This document shows positions 37,566-51,617 of a DNA stretch of 64,000 bases, in pieces. Position 1 is the first letter of the stretch. Each line of letters opens with the position of its first letter. Under the pieces are notes generated by a model. It searched no databases. It was not told where the DNA came from and saw nothing but the letters and a program-made list of their open reading frames with translations. The stretch is taken from contig CM062213.1 of assembly GCA_031216445.1 (NCBI GenBank), forward strand, positions 8,772,501 to 8,836,500, in the 5' to 3' direction. The stretch is from Lateolabrax maculatus (Eukaryota; Chordata; Actinopteri; Acropomatiformes; Lateolabracidae). The position numbers were made by a program, and so were the translations under genes.

Positions 37566-39998
37566 TAAGATTTACTTCTGTTTTGACCTCCTGCCTGATT
37601 TCAGACTGTTGTTCTGGAGCAAATGTCACTGATCATCTGCAAAAGAGAATTTCTGTCTCATTAGTGAAAACATGTTTCTGGTTCCAGCCAGTAAGGAGAC
37701 GGCAGAGTTATGCAATCGGACTCAATTTAGAAACTATTAATTCATTAATATTTCTTCTACCAAAAGACTGAAACTGTGAGGTAAGATTAAGGTAAACTGA
37801 GTGGAGCAAGATACAATAAAGCATGAATTTAAAAACATTACTTTAAAAAACCAGACATTAGTACAGGTTTGTTGCTGAATTAGCCAGGATTTGGTAGCTT
37901 TCTTAAAAGTGGTGAAATTTGCAGCAAATTACAAGTGATCACGTCGTGAGTCCCAGGACTTTGCTCCTTTCACAGAAAAAGCTGTCTGAGCAAAGATTTC
38001 TGGCTAAATGGAAATTTACAATTGCCTCTTGAAGCTGCTTTGGTGGATCTGCTGCAGCTCTGTAATGTCTTGTTGTATTTTTTGCAGAACGGCTGACGAG
38101 CAAGTCCATTTATGTATTTAATGTGCAAGGGACCAAGTACAATATTAAGAATAATGGTTATGATTTGATGTATTGTACCAGAGTTAGCTTAAAGCTGGTT
38201 TTAATCTGCAGTCCCTTGGCAGGTCACATTTAAAACATACAAACAGGACACTTAATTTAAAATTACACACATTGTTTCACTTAAAGAAAAAAAAAAAGAA
38301 TGCAAATATGCAGCCAGGTCCATGGCTTTCACTTGTCACTGACCCCCATGAGAGCTGATCGTGGACAAACAAACTAGTTCCCTTTGGCCACAGAGCAGCT
38401 CTACTGAAACAGACTGGATGTAAACTGTCCTTGTATTTACATACTTTCACCAGTCAGTTTTTGGTGGTTTGAACTGGTGACCTTTTGTTTACACGTCCAC
38501 TTTATTACTGCCTTTTGTAGAGGCCAGCATTGTCTCAGTAATGTATCTTTGTATAGAGAAAGTATGATTGTAGCCAATAATTACACAGCACAGTGCTTTC
38601 TATTGTACACAATAGAATATTTATCTAATATTGTCATTCTGTTTCTCCATAGTGTCATTTTACGATTGTTATCTTTGTGTGTTCTGTCACAAGACATCTA
38701 TTGCATATCTCTCCTAGAAGAGAGATCCCTCCTCTGTTGCTTTTCCTGAGGTTTCTTCCTTTTTTCCTGTTAAAGGGGTTTTGGGGAGTTGTTTCTTATC
38801 AGAACTGAGGTTGTGACTTGACTTGACTGCCAACTCACTGCCAGGTAACTAAACTTAAACCTGAAAAGGACAAAGAAAGCAAAAATAGTTTTCATCCACC
38901 GTAGATATTGTATCTTTAAAATGTGCTGGGGAAGCAAACAGTGTTATCATTGATGTACAGATAAATCTGTTTTTCTCTTTCAACTTCCGGAGACTTGCTG
39001 TAAAAACCCAAGATGAATCAATCTGAAACTACATCAGAAGCAAATTTTTACCAAATACTGTACTGGTGTCAGTCTGGCGGATTTGACTCTCTGCCTCGGT
39101 TGTAAGTTCATACATTAGATGTTGTTGAATGTTGCAGTGACCCCAGCTCATTGCCTCTGTCCCAGAGGATTTACCCTGGTGAAAGATAACAGAGATTGAC
39201 AGGACAGAGGAGGCTTTGGCAGCCGCGGCCATTGTTACAAAGAAGGAAACTGTCATTACAACACAGAATAGACCTCAGGAGAAATAAACTCTGTGGTCCA
39301 GCTCGCAGCTATTGTGCTGGAGCCGGGAGGAGTGAGGTTGGAGGACGGGCCACATCTTACAAGGGGCCGGAGAACGCTTCATTGTCCTGTGGGGAGTTTC
39401 AGTTAAGAAAGCACAGTGAATGAATGACCTCCTTATAGGATCCCTGCTCCACTTTCTAGCATTGTGCGTTATTCAAACACTCCTTTACTTTGTAGTGTCA
39501 AGGTGATGTGTGGATATACTCATCACAGCAGAAAATCCTGTCAGTCAGGCATTGTTCGGTTTGACGTCGTTCTCCCTCATGCTCAGCTGTACCTTTTCCC
39601 TCAAAAAGTTTTAATTATTTCTTCTACATTCTTGCTGCTCTGTCAGTGGAACGCTACATTCCTCTCCTCGAATAAGTGCTGTCTCACTCCAATTGAGCAG
39701 AGTAAATGTGAGAGCCAGTGAATGGAGCAGCCTCAATAGGAGAAAATAAACAATTGCATTGGTCCATGGGTGCAGCGGGGGAGAGCGGATGAGAGGAAGG
39801 GAGAAAGGCCTCCCTAACGTGCTAAGATTCCCATGGATACTTAGTCCTTTTTCTGTTGAGAGGAGGATCTCGTAAAGTACTTCAACAGAGGATGATTTCT
39901 CTTTTCCTTTTACACTGTTTTTATTTGAGGAGAGAAAGGGTGGTATGCGTCAGAGTGATTGTTAGACATAGGTCACATGCACACACGTGCGCACTTGT

Positions 39999-40060
39999 AC
40001 ACACACACACACACACACACACCCACACACACACACACACACACCCACACACACACACAC
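39999..40060. repeat. (AC)n microsatellite, interrupted
   Basis: AC units with two ccc interruptions. Confidence 0.97.
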
Positions 40061-40639
40061 GTACAATTGGATCCTCACTTGTCAAGTGCTAAGTTTCAGA
40101 AAAGGAGTCCATTGTTTGAGTGTGAAAGGTTCTTGTTTTAGCTGTTGAACTAAATCAAAAGTTCCTTTAAACACAAAGGATTGCACAACCTCAGCCCTCC
40201 ATTCTGTGTCATTTTAAGTAGTCAGGGGTTGTTCCCTTTTGTTAGAAAACTTCACAATTTTCTCCCTCATTTACATACAAAACGCATGATCCAATAAATC
40301 TAAATAACCCCTTAATGCCGTATTTAACATGATAAGAGGTGTGTACAGGAATACAGGCTGTTAGAAAATGAAGATGAATTTGTCACTGTCACTGTTTGTG
40401 TATCAAAAAAAAAAAAGCCATGAGGATTAAAAAGTAATTGCTCTGTCACAAATACTAGCTGTCATGGAGCCACAATTATCAATAAATTGTCATTTGAGTG
40501 CATGACCCAAGCCAGCCAAAACAAGAGAATTGGTATCAATCAGAGAAAACTACATTTTCTGAAAAAATGTATTGTTGAACAAGACTGAAAAGCTATGACT
40601 TGCTAGATGTTTGATTACATTTTCAAGGTGATACCCAGG

Positions 40640-41215
40640 GATTGTTGGTGCTGGTGACGGTTATAAAGGTGGTGGCTACCATGTTTCTAAGTTGTTGCCG
40701 GGACTTTAGTAGAGGCTGTTAAGTGGTTGCTAAGATGTTGGTTGTGGTTGTTAGGGTTTCACTAGGTGGTTATTACGGGTGTGTCACTCCCTTGTTCACT
40801 ATAATGGACACTCAATAGTTAACTCAATAGTGACAGCTCATTGCATTGTGGTATTCTAAGTAGAAAGTAGGATGCACAACTTTTTTTGTTTTACACATTC
40901 GGACACTCAAATAAAGTTGCCAACAGTAACTCTAGCACACTGTAAGGAATTATACTGATGTTTTATTACTGGTGCTTAGATGTTTATTGTATGTTTTATT
41001 GCTGATTTTATATTATGTGAGGTGGCCTTAAATAAAATGTATTATTATTAGTATTATTATTGTAGTAAACGGTTGCTAGTTGGTTGTTGTCGATTGTTAA
41101 AGTCTAACTAGGGTGATGTGGTTGTTGCTGGGATGCTGCTAGGTGGTTACTATGGTTCGTGGTGGGGATGGGGGGTTTAAGGCTTTTGGATGATTACCTT
41201 GGTGATTGTAGGTGG
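40640..41215. repeat. Decayed 'ggttgctaggtgg' minisatellite, split
   Basis: Diverged tandem copies of a ggttgctaggtgg-like unit at 40640-40775 and 41062-41215. The 285 bases between begin with 'cactcccttgttcactataa', similar to wording near 1691 and 5063, so a small element may have inserted into the array. Confidence 0.6.
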
Positions 41216-44200
41216 TTTATAGGCTGTTTTCTGTGTTTGCTACGGTGTACTGTGTGTTTGCAGCCGTCACAGAGGTTATATGTACGGTTAGTGCTGGTGA
41301 CAATACTTTCAGTCAGGAAGCCACTGAGAGATAATTGTGTGTGTATGTAAGGGTTCAGCTGTTTGTGTGTATGTGATATTATAATTAATATTAAATTACG
41401 GTTAAAAGCAGTTAAAACCGCTTTACTTTACTTGCTATGCTGGAGAAGTAGTTTTAGCACTTACCAAAATGCTCAAAAAGTATAATTTTTTAATTAGACT
41501 AGGCATAAACAAATATGGTGATATAATGTTCAGTTTACAGAGTTACAGATGCAATGGTCATACATGAAAAAGTGTAAGACCTTTTGCTGAGATTTTTACA
41601 TTTTGAGTGCAATATATAGTGCAATATATTACTGTATATTAAGGGTGAAAATTGCCGGAGAGACTATTTTAACACAGTATCTAAAGTATTCACAGGCTCA
41701 GTTGGGTCCTGATTATAATGTGGCATCATGACTGAATTTTATTGAATATTATTTTCACTATTTTAAGTCACTGCATCTTTCACAGGATTTTGATTTTTTA
41801 CAATTTATTTGTTATTTTTCATAATTAAAACATTACACATTATCACAAACTGAACATTCCCATTTATGTTTATGTGGTGTTTATTGTCTTTTACCTCTCA
41901 ACATTTTGCCCTGCTATACTGAGGCCCCTTTACAAGATGTTTCTGTATTACACTTTCACAAAAACTTGGTTGGCACATTTCAGAGAGGAAACTGAAAGCA
42001 TGCATGAAATGCTTGAGATGAGTTTGATCTACTTGAGATCAATGTTTTGAAGCTGCGGTGTAAAGGCGATGAAAGATTGTAGGGCAGAAATAAGGGGTGC
42101 TCGGCAAGACAGAAAGGGTTTGACTGACAGTTCAGTTACAGTTCAGGAAAAAACAATCTTTAGTTTTTCTAAATAATTTCAGCTCATTTCCATCCTGTGT
42201 GTTTTCCTACTTATTTCACATTTCACACTAATTTTCTCTCTGACTTAACGTGACATAAAATGTGTCTTCCCGAGTGCAGGTTATCTTCCCATCTCAGAGA
42301 ATTTAGTAAACACACGGCTCAACTACAGAGAGGAGTCATATTTCGTCTGCTGTTGTCTCCACATGAGAACCTAATGAGCAGCTCTGAGACAAGACAGAAG
42401 AAGCCTGTTGGCCAGTTACCCTGCAGCTGGGTCAGGTTTGTGTCGAGGGAGACGATGATGGTTAAATTATTAAGTAAGAAAATCATTACTGCTGAAGCAC
42501 TGCTGGCAGCTGGTGGCAGGAGCGTGAAAGACAAGGAAACAGGAGACTATACATAGAAGAAATGATGAACTAAAAATGATTATATGTACTGTGGAGGAAT
42601 ATGCTGTTTTGTCTTTGTGGTTTGTCGTCAGCACAAATAATTTCTGTGCCCCAGAACAACAACAGGCAGAAACAGAAACAGAAACACTCAATACACTGTT
42701 GCATAATTCCACACACAGCTCTGAAAGATACATTTCTTATGAATACATATGACATTACATATGATATTACAAATACAGGGATAAAAAGTAAGTTTTTCAA
42801 GGTGCAACACATTTTTATATGGCTTACAGGATTATGTAACATTAATAATTCCCTGTCGTTTGTGATCTCTCACCACATATCCTTATAAAATATATAGATT
42901 CAGTTGTTAAAAAAGTGTATCAGTTGGACACTGAATGCTTTTTGCTGGGAAATTAGCAACAGGTACCATCAGACATATGCTCCCACATCACACACATAAA
43001 CAAAACATACCTTGTTAAAGTCTTAAAACTGTCATAGCATGCAATATATTCCTGAATCCAGACTTTCTTTGATTAACACCAAAACATTCAACAGTGTGAA
43101 AAATGCTAGACTGGCTTAATCATTATGTCATTACAATTACCTACTTAAATCTGGACACAAATGAGGCACAAGAGACCTTTGCTTTGCTACATTAACATTA
43201 TTGGTGTTGGGTCGTTACATCTTACAGTTTTATTACTTTTCATTAACACTTTACCTGAACTGCAGTTTATGAGCCATTCATAACGAGATTCATTAGAGAC
43301 ATATTGTAGAATCAACAATAAACATGATTGTTATTGTTATTATTGTACTGGCGCTCTTATGATACATTTTCTTAATGTTTTATGTTACAGAGATAAAACA
43401 ATGTGTTAGTTTGTCAACCTGACAAAATAATCTTCATGACGTTGACTATTTTAAACTGAAACCATGCCTTATGGATGGCCGTTAAAGTGTGCATAATGAA
43501 TTATACAACTGTGGCAAAACTGCACAATGATAGTTAATGGTTTAAGTAATAAATAGTGACAGTTTCACATTCTCGTTTTGGATGATAATGACGATGAGAC
43601 ATTTGTAGGGGCTGAAGACTAGACCCGTCAGTTGATTGTTACACTGGTCTTACTGGACTACCCTTGTCTCCCAGGGGAACGTTTTTGGAGCAGATGGCTG
43701 CCTCAGTGGGCAGAGTTGAGTGTCAGCTGACAGTAAATGATCTTCTCAGCGAGGGGCCACCATGTTATAGCTTGTCCTTGTAAAGCGAAGAGCAAGGTTG
43801 TACCAAACTGTAACGGAGGATGTGACTAGGCTTTTGATTATTGATCTACAAAGTGGGCTAGGATTGGTTGTTGTTGACATTGATCCTCCTCATTTGAATC
43901 GAGGAGAACATCTGCTGCTGCAGGGCCAAGTTGATTAGGCAGGAGATGATCTCGTCCCGGGGTGATCCCAGCAAGTCTCAGCTGCGCTCACAATGAAGGG
44001 GCTGATCTCCTGGGGAAGAAGAACTAATCCTCATCTAAACAGTTTTATGTGTGTTTTGAGGAGTGGCGGAGAAGTCTTGATTCGTGTCAGTGTGTCCGCA
44101 ATTGAAACTGTTTCTGCTGTCACATATCTGGAGCATGATGAGCTGATTAACTGGCCTGCGCTTCTACCAAATGTGAAGATAATGTGTTTCACCTCCTGCT

Positions 44201-46141
44201 ATGAGTGTGCACTCTGCCTCTCTCGCCCTCTTTTGACTCAGCGAGGCAGGTCACACAGATTTCTTTCTCAGGTTTGTTATTAGCTGTGAGGACCTGTTCA
44301 CATTAGGAGTTTTGTGGGTCAGTAGGTCAGAGGACAGGCTCACCAACACCTGGGGGACACCGAGTTCATCACTCAGAGAGCCATTAGGAGCAGAAGGCTG
44401 GACCCCGACCAATGACAGACAGGCGCTGCACTCCGAGTTGCAGTAAGAGGTAATCAGCGAGAACATGCATTTGTGTGTGAGGTGTTTAGAGGTATGATTG
44501 TGTGCAAATGCGGGCGCATGCAGAGCACAAGCAAGGAAGTATTGTTGATTTTTGGAGAGGGATTGTTTTTTGAAGAGAGAGAAAAAAGGCGGATTCAGAG
44601 GTGGGGGTGATGAATGTGTTGGTGGTGGCATTTTGATAGGGGTAATTTTGACCTGACAGGGCCCAGGCTCTCTCATGAATCAAATTGTGTCAGCCAGGCG
44701 CTGGAGATGGAGGGCCGCTCATTGTGGCTCTGACACCCATGTGAGGGGCTGAGGCTGCTGGGGGTCAAGTGTGACACCTCATTAGGACGATGTTGATTTA
44801 GTGTGGCCACAGCGCAACAGACCTCCTCCCATGGGGTATGGAGAGGCGTTTGAGTGAGGGGGTGGGGAGCAGCGAGCACTGGGCTGAGAATGGGGGCCTA
44901 CTGCTCTTCATCCGCCAGGCCGTCACCTGACAGCTTGCAAATCATGCACCTACGCCAATCGCACCAGCCTTCCCCCTCTTTAATTTCCACCCTGTCTCTA
45001 CTTTTTACACATTTTCTTTAACGAAAAAAAAAAAAGCCATGTGTCATTGTTTTTGAGTGATATAAATGTGTATCTGAATCAATTTTATTTATTTATTTAT
45101 TTTTGGTGGGGGTTTGGTCAGTTTTCCCCCTCAGTGAACCTGACACCCCTGACAGAATAATTCTGACCTTTCACCTTTGATCTTTCAATTTGAAATTGTT
45201 TTTTCTGTAATGTCAAGATTACTTCTGACAAGCTGCAGTTGTGCACTCATAAGGATGAGAGTTTCAAAAGCACAGTGTCTTGTAAGCTAACACCCTTCCT
45301 GTGCATTTTTCACAACGTGTGTCAAGATTTTGTTTTTTACATTTTTTTAATTGTTAAGTTGGTGATATTTACAGAGATTAAACTTAAAAGAGCTTTTTCT
45401 GTCTGATAAACCTGCTAAACTGCTAATTAATTATGTAAAACTACAAATAATAATTCAATGTTACTATAACAATTTATTCTCTTTTGTACTTGTAGTATTC
45501 TCTCTTTACACAAATCAAGCTGTTTGGTTAATACCAAAGAGAGTGCTGTGATTATTCACAGACTTTTTTCTTTATATCATTTTCAAACTTAGAAATCAGA
45601 CACAAACAACAACTTCAGATTGCCTGGCTTTGTGTCTATGTGATGATTTAAGGTTTAATGTTTAAATATCAGGTTTTGAAAAGTTTCATAAGAGGAATTT
45701 ACACATTTGTGTTATAAAGTTATGACAGAACGTATACACTGTGAAATGATGAAAAGCAAAAAGAGCAACTCCTCTTTCCCCAAATTCTGGATTTGAATGA
45801 AATTTGTTTTCTTAACACAAGCTGTAGATCAACACCAATCAACACCACCGAGCTACACCAAAGTGTCCAATATTAAATGTACCTATTCATTCCAACAGCA
45901 ATCAGTGTTGACATTTCAACATAAATTTGTAACTGCGGTTGGTATGGATATTTGATTGAGCTAAGATTAATGTTGAGGTTTTGTTGCTGTTTCCTCTGAA
46001 GCATCTGCCCACAAATCAAATACATACATTTTTTTGTTGATTAAAAACACAGTTAAACCTTTAGAAATTGATGGCAGAGGGATGGCAAGAATGAGTAAAA
46101 ATGAGTGTCTGAGATTAATTTAAACTTTGACCTTTAGTTGT

Positions 46142-46156
46142 AGTGCCCCCATCTGG
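46142..46156 (-). promoter_or_regulatory. CTCF-like motif, minus strand
   Basis: Minus strand CCAGATGGGGGCACT; 13 of 15 core positions. Confidence 0.4.
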
Positions 46157-46923
46157 CCAACTTGTTATACTGCATTTATAGTTGTGCAGACAGAATTCCT
46201 GCAAGTTGCAAAGTTTTATCAAAACAAAACCAAATATCATTTAACAACGTTTACTTGAAGTGTCATAGAGGTTTTATTGATAGCTAATATGGACATTATT
46301 TAAATGTCAGAATTTAAATAATGACAGCAAATGGGTACAAAGCATTATGATTGATCATCTCCATTATTCTTTGATGGAGGCTTTTTATTCAGGTAGCTTG
46401 ACTGATCCATTCATGTCAACTGATTTTCTGTGCCCTAATTTCTTCTCTGTTGTTACATCTCAGTTTTAATTACAGCACAAAGCCACACGCTGCTGGACTG
46501 TCACTGTGTCTCATTGGCTGGGAATTCACTGAGAAAATTAATGTCTGGCTTAATGTCTGTGACTGCTTGAATTTGATTACACTGACTCACAGAAGGGCCC
46601 ACCAAATGTCATAGTTTGTCACTGTGCAGTTTCCCCCTCTTTCTGCACCACACAAAAGACATTAACCCATCATGCATACTTAAATCTAAAATGATGGAAA
46701 GCATTGAACTAAATTAGTGTCATCTGAAAATGCATGAATAATGAATTCATTTTAATTCTCAGATATGGTCAGTTATCTTTCAATAAGCAAAGATAAGTAA
46801 ATATTTGGCATTGTGTTATTTACGCTTAGAAATCTGGCAAAATATTGAATTTCAAATGATATGGTCAATAGATCTGACCATCTTCACTCGCACTTCGCTC
46901 TCTGAGATGTGCAGGCACATGTG

Positions 46924-47022
46924 CACACGCACACACACACACCCACACACACCCACCCACACACACACACGCACACACACACACACGCACACACACCCAC
47001 CCACACACACACACGCACACAC
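46924..47022. repeat. (AC)n microsatellite, compound
   Basis: About 100 bases of AC with ccc and g interruptions. Confidence 0.97.
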
Positions 47023-50000
47023 AAACAAAGGTGCAGAGGGCCATCTGTCTTTTCTGATGGTACAGATCTGGGAAAACAATGAATGCTTCGTGATATTTCA
47101 CAGATTTACGTCACACTGCCACAACAGATATCTGCTGTTTCTGTCACCACTGTTGTGTTCGATAATTAAAATTTTTATACATTGCTGAAATTATATTTGT
47201 CACTCACTTATTAATAAATCCCTCTTGCCAAGAATGAATGATTTATGAATGCTGTTATAGCCGATGTCACAGTCCACTTTTGTTGCCTTTGAGATTTTAC
47301 TCATTAGTCTGAATAATAACTGTCACTAATTCAAGCTGTTCTCGAATGGCTTTTTGAATAGAAAGAGAGGGAGAGAGTGCGAGTGAGAGAGAGGCAGCAA
47401 TAGAGAGGAGAGAGGCCTGAGAGATTAACTCCAGTGAGCTCACTCTGAGAGGCCCAGGAACGGCTGAATATTGTTCTAGTGGTGGGGAGATGGGGAGATG
47501 GAGGGGGGGCCGAAAGGAAAAAAATCCCTATGCAGCCAGAGAAATGAACTTGATGATCTCAGGGGGGCGGGGGGAGGATCACCATTCCTTGCTCCTGACA
47601 ATCAAAATTAGATTGGCCAGCACTGTGTCAACACTAGCCTCAGTTAAGGCATGACAGGGGAGGGAGGGAGGGCAACCCCCCTGTGGGTGTTTGAGAGTTT
47701 GCCATGTGAACTATGGAGACCCCACAGTGCCTTTCACTGACTGCTCAGGCCTCAAAGAAATCCACAACGCCTTTTTATTGGCCAGCACTGTAACCGACGG
47801 CATCTTTGCCCCGATTTTTCTATATTTTGGAAACTCGTTATTGCTGTTTTTGCTGCCATGTGTCATTAAAACCCCAAATCTGCAATTCTGGGATTACAAT
47901 GTGCACAGCTTATGAAATAGAACAAAATATTAACTTTATTTGTGAGCAATGGTGCATCACTTCTTGACCTTTCATCTCTTTTTTTTCTGCTTTCCACTCA
48001 CCCTCACGTCATCCTCATGATGTGTGTGAACTGTTAGGGTCTGCTGACCACTGACATTAAGTGTATTTATATGCTTTACGTGTAATTAAAAGAAAAAAGA
48101 TACACTTTAAAAGAGAGTGCAAAAGAAAATATTTACATAAACATAAAAAACACTAATGCTTCATGAAAAAATTAAACATTGAACTTTATGAAGGCCTTTT
48201 GCAATTAATTTAACATATCAACCAAACTAGAAACTGTAAATATTGCAAGCAATTCAGTCTTGAATGATGCAAACTAAAACCTTCCTGAAATCTTACAAGA
48301 AAGCAACAAAGAGTAATTAATTCATATACATGTATACAAGGAAAATATATATAAAAGTGTGACGAGAGATGCTTGAGTTTCTCAGGGTGTATGTGGGACA
48401 TGAAGTGTATTAATCACAAAACACACAGACTATTGTTTGAATTTGTTTGTTTTGTCATTTTCTTGCACATGTAATACGGTTGTGTGTGAAGGAGGGTTGA
48501 GACTTGATCAAGGGTTGTGTTTTTGGAGGTTTGATCAGTGACCTGGAATATTTTAGTGTGTTCAGTTCTACCACATTAGAGAGGGAGTGCAGCTGTGTCC
48601 TCGTATAACCTTCCCGTTTTTTATTATATCATCCCAATGAATTTGATCTGAAACTACTCAAGAGAAGAACTGAGAGCGCCAGAGCGTCACATTATAGAAA
48701 AAGAGCATCCTGATGTTTTTGTTTTGTTTGTTTCGTGTCTTCACATTTGTTTGTTTTTTGTCCCCCATGGTTTACCTAATAATATAATAAATATCAAAAG
48801 CACTTCACAATATTCCGGGTTTTAATACGTGCCACAGATTTATGATGTCCCAAAAACAAGGCAGATTTAGGATTATTACCAGGACTGCAGGACGACAGCG
48901 TGGGACAAAAGGTTTTGTTTTTCGCTCTCGGGCTGATTCCTGTTGTTGCCAAAAGAGAGATGTCCGGCTGACTTTCAAGTAATCACACACTGCTGTGAGG
49001 AGCATTCAAAATAAGTGAACGGAATGTGCAGATTGCTGAGTATTGGCAGAGGAGAAGCTGGTGTTTCATGTTTTCAGTCATCATTAGGATGTTGTACCTG
49101 TGAACCAGAGAGAGAATTAATTCCTCACATTTTACACTCCTGCATGAAAGATTTGTTGGGTTATGCTTTCTCATTGATAACTTTTCTTTCAAAACTTTTC
49201 TGGTGTGATTTTCTTTTCAACTTGATGTCCTTCGACCTTTGTGGGTTTTGCATTGTGACATAGTTGTAATATTTTACAATTATCTTTTGTCTTGAGAATA
49301 TCTACATTTACATATGGATGTAAAAAAAGATAATTGTATGATGCTTTCAGATATATTTGTCTGTTGTGAGGCAGAGAAACAGAAAGATACAAAAGATTGT
49401 GAGAAAACCTTGACTTTTTTGTTCTCCTTCAGTATTTGCATGTTTGCATTATTTAATTATTCCTGTCACTGATGTTAATAGAGTCAATTTGGAATCCTGT
49501 TTTTTTTATTTTATTTATTTTAATAAAGACGTAATCACATTCAAACATAGCAGAATATTTTTCACTGATTCTTCATATCAACTTCTATCAATCCTTGAAT
49601 TAACTTTCACCATTATTCTGTTTACCTAGCACTAATGGACACAGGTTCAAATACTGTTGAATCTTTAATGTTGTTGCATTAAATAGAATGAAAAGGCTCG
49701 ACTGCATAAAAAATACAGATGTTGGTAAAATTAAGAGCTTTGTTGCTTCCTTTTTGGCAGTGAGAAAGGAAATCCTCCAGGGTAGGGGTGGTCTTCCTGT
49801 CCCCAGGTATACTCTCACATCTATGGGATGGTACAGCAACATGCCCCGGCATGGCAGGTAGGAGTGTCAGCACCCCACCACCTTCTGTGGCAGAGCCAGC
49901 AATTGTCAGCTTCAAACCAGATGGTTCGCTGGGAGCACAAAAAGAGTGACAGCTGTCATTCACAGGACACGAGAGCAGAGACACTGAACCACTGCAGTGA

Positions 50001-50848
50001 ACTAGACCAAAACTAATTGAATGACTGCAAGTTCCACCAGAGGTCAAACAAAAGGAAAATGGATCAACATGCATATTTTGAACTTTGAGATTTCTTCAAA
50101 GTAGTCTGTTGTCTTCCAAATTCTTCAAGAGTTCACACAAACTTTATATAATTTTTTAGCAGATTTAGCGGAAAAGACATTGCACATTGCGCAGACATTA
50201 ACAAAAGTTAATACTACTAATAATAGCATTTAGTACCACATCAAATAACAAAAACCTTCTACTAGTGATGTAACAAGGATGTTTTTTGTCAGTGCTTTCT
50301 GTGACACAAGTCATAACAGGCAAAAAAAAAAAATATATATGAGATGATATATGAGTGTGAGCTCAGTGACTGTAACTGCTTCAGTAAACTTCAGTGAGCG
50401 AATACATCCGTGTTGAAACTGTTTTCAAAAACAACTGTGAAAACGAAATGTTTATGTCATAAGTGTTCCCCCAAAACATGATTTTATATCCACTTTAAGA
50501 AGGTGGAGGCTGATTCGATTTTGTTGTTAGAAAAAAATCAGAAATAAAATAAACACAAATCCAGTGAACAATAATAATCATTCACTCTGATTAGTTGTTG
50601 ATGATTTAAAGATTTCATAAGCTTTGTCCAGCTGCCTGACTCATCGTGACTCAAACGTTGCGTCTCCACAGTTTATTTTATTGTCATGTGAGATTCTTTC
50701 ATCCCATAAGAGTGCGTGTGATCTTCCCTGAACAGTTCCCCCCTCTAAACACCAGCCAGTCAGTGAGCCAGACAAAAAGGTGTTACTGATGACTGTGTCC
50801 AGCAATTTAAGCTATTGAGAGCTGCCCCCAATTCACCTTCTTTCTTAA

Positions 50849-50873
50849 CTTTATGGCTATAATTGCCATAAAG
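50849..50873. promoter_or_regulatory. Inverted pair of CDX/HOX-type sites
   Basis: ctttatggc and gccataaag, exact reverse complements, separated by tataatt. TTTATGGC is the known CDX/posterior-HOX motif. See findings. Confidence 0.4.
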
Positions 50874-51582
50874 CTCCTCCCAAATCCTCCCAGCCCCCAC
50901 CGGCCTTTCTTGAGGGCTTTGTAACATGTTCAATATTCCCATTGTACTGTACTTTTTTTTCCTTCCACAGGAGCCCACATGGCATAGTTTATTCTTTATT
51001 TAATGAAGCTGGGTCAGAGTTCATCATGTTAGTAGTCTTAAGGCTTTGGGTGCAGCATTCAGCCCTTAACACTTCATGTCCAACTTGTACAACTACTCCT
51101 TATGTGCCAAAACAATAAAAACATCCATCAATGTCCTCCCTTGTCTATGTAGGGCGGGTATGACTGATGATGTGTATGGCACATTGATGCACTTGAGGGG
51201 CAGGGGACTGTGTGAATGTTTGTTTATGTCAAGTGAGGATTTGTCAAAAGGTTTATGTCATTGCTGGCATCAGACTCCTCGAGCTTGTACTGGGTGGTCT
51301 TTGTCTGTTTGCATCCGTAAAGAGCTTCGTTCTCACTCTCATTTGTCCCCTATTGATTCTCTAAATTAGGTTGATGAGAGGCCCTCCTATCAGGTGGCAT
51401 ATTAATTGGGTCAGGCTGGATCTTATATGACATCCAAATAATGGCAACCCAAACCCCAACACTAAACCTTTGTCCTCTGAACGCTCTCTTTCACCAATTA
51501 GCCTCGTGTTGAATCTGCTTCCTGCCACCTCTGCAGCCCGTTACTGTTTTCCAAGAATCAGGATGCCACCAGTGGCTTAAGG

Positions 51583-51584
<2 letters not shown>

Positions 51585-51615
<31 letters not shown>
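51585..51615. repeat. (GT)n microsatellite
   Basis: About 15 GT units. Confidence 0.97.

Positions 51616-51617
<2 letters not shown>

Noticed and set aside
44251..44676. 141-codon minus-strand open frame in the desert
   Set aside because: No recognisable domain, no splice partners, low-complexity Pro/Ser/Thr; likely chance.
46805..47188. 127-codon plus frame rich in His/Thr
   Set aside because: Made by the (AC)n microsatellite.
49679..50074. 131-codon minus-strand open frame in the desert
   Set aside because: No family recognised and no flanking exon or promoter signal.
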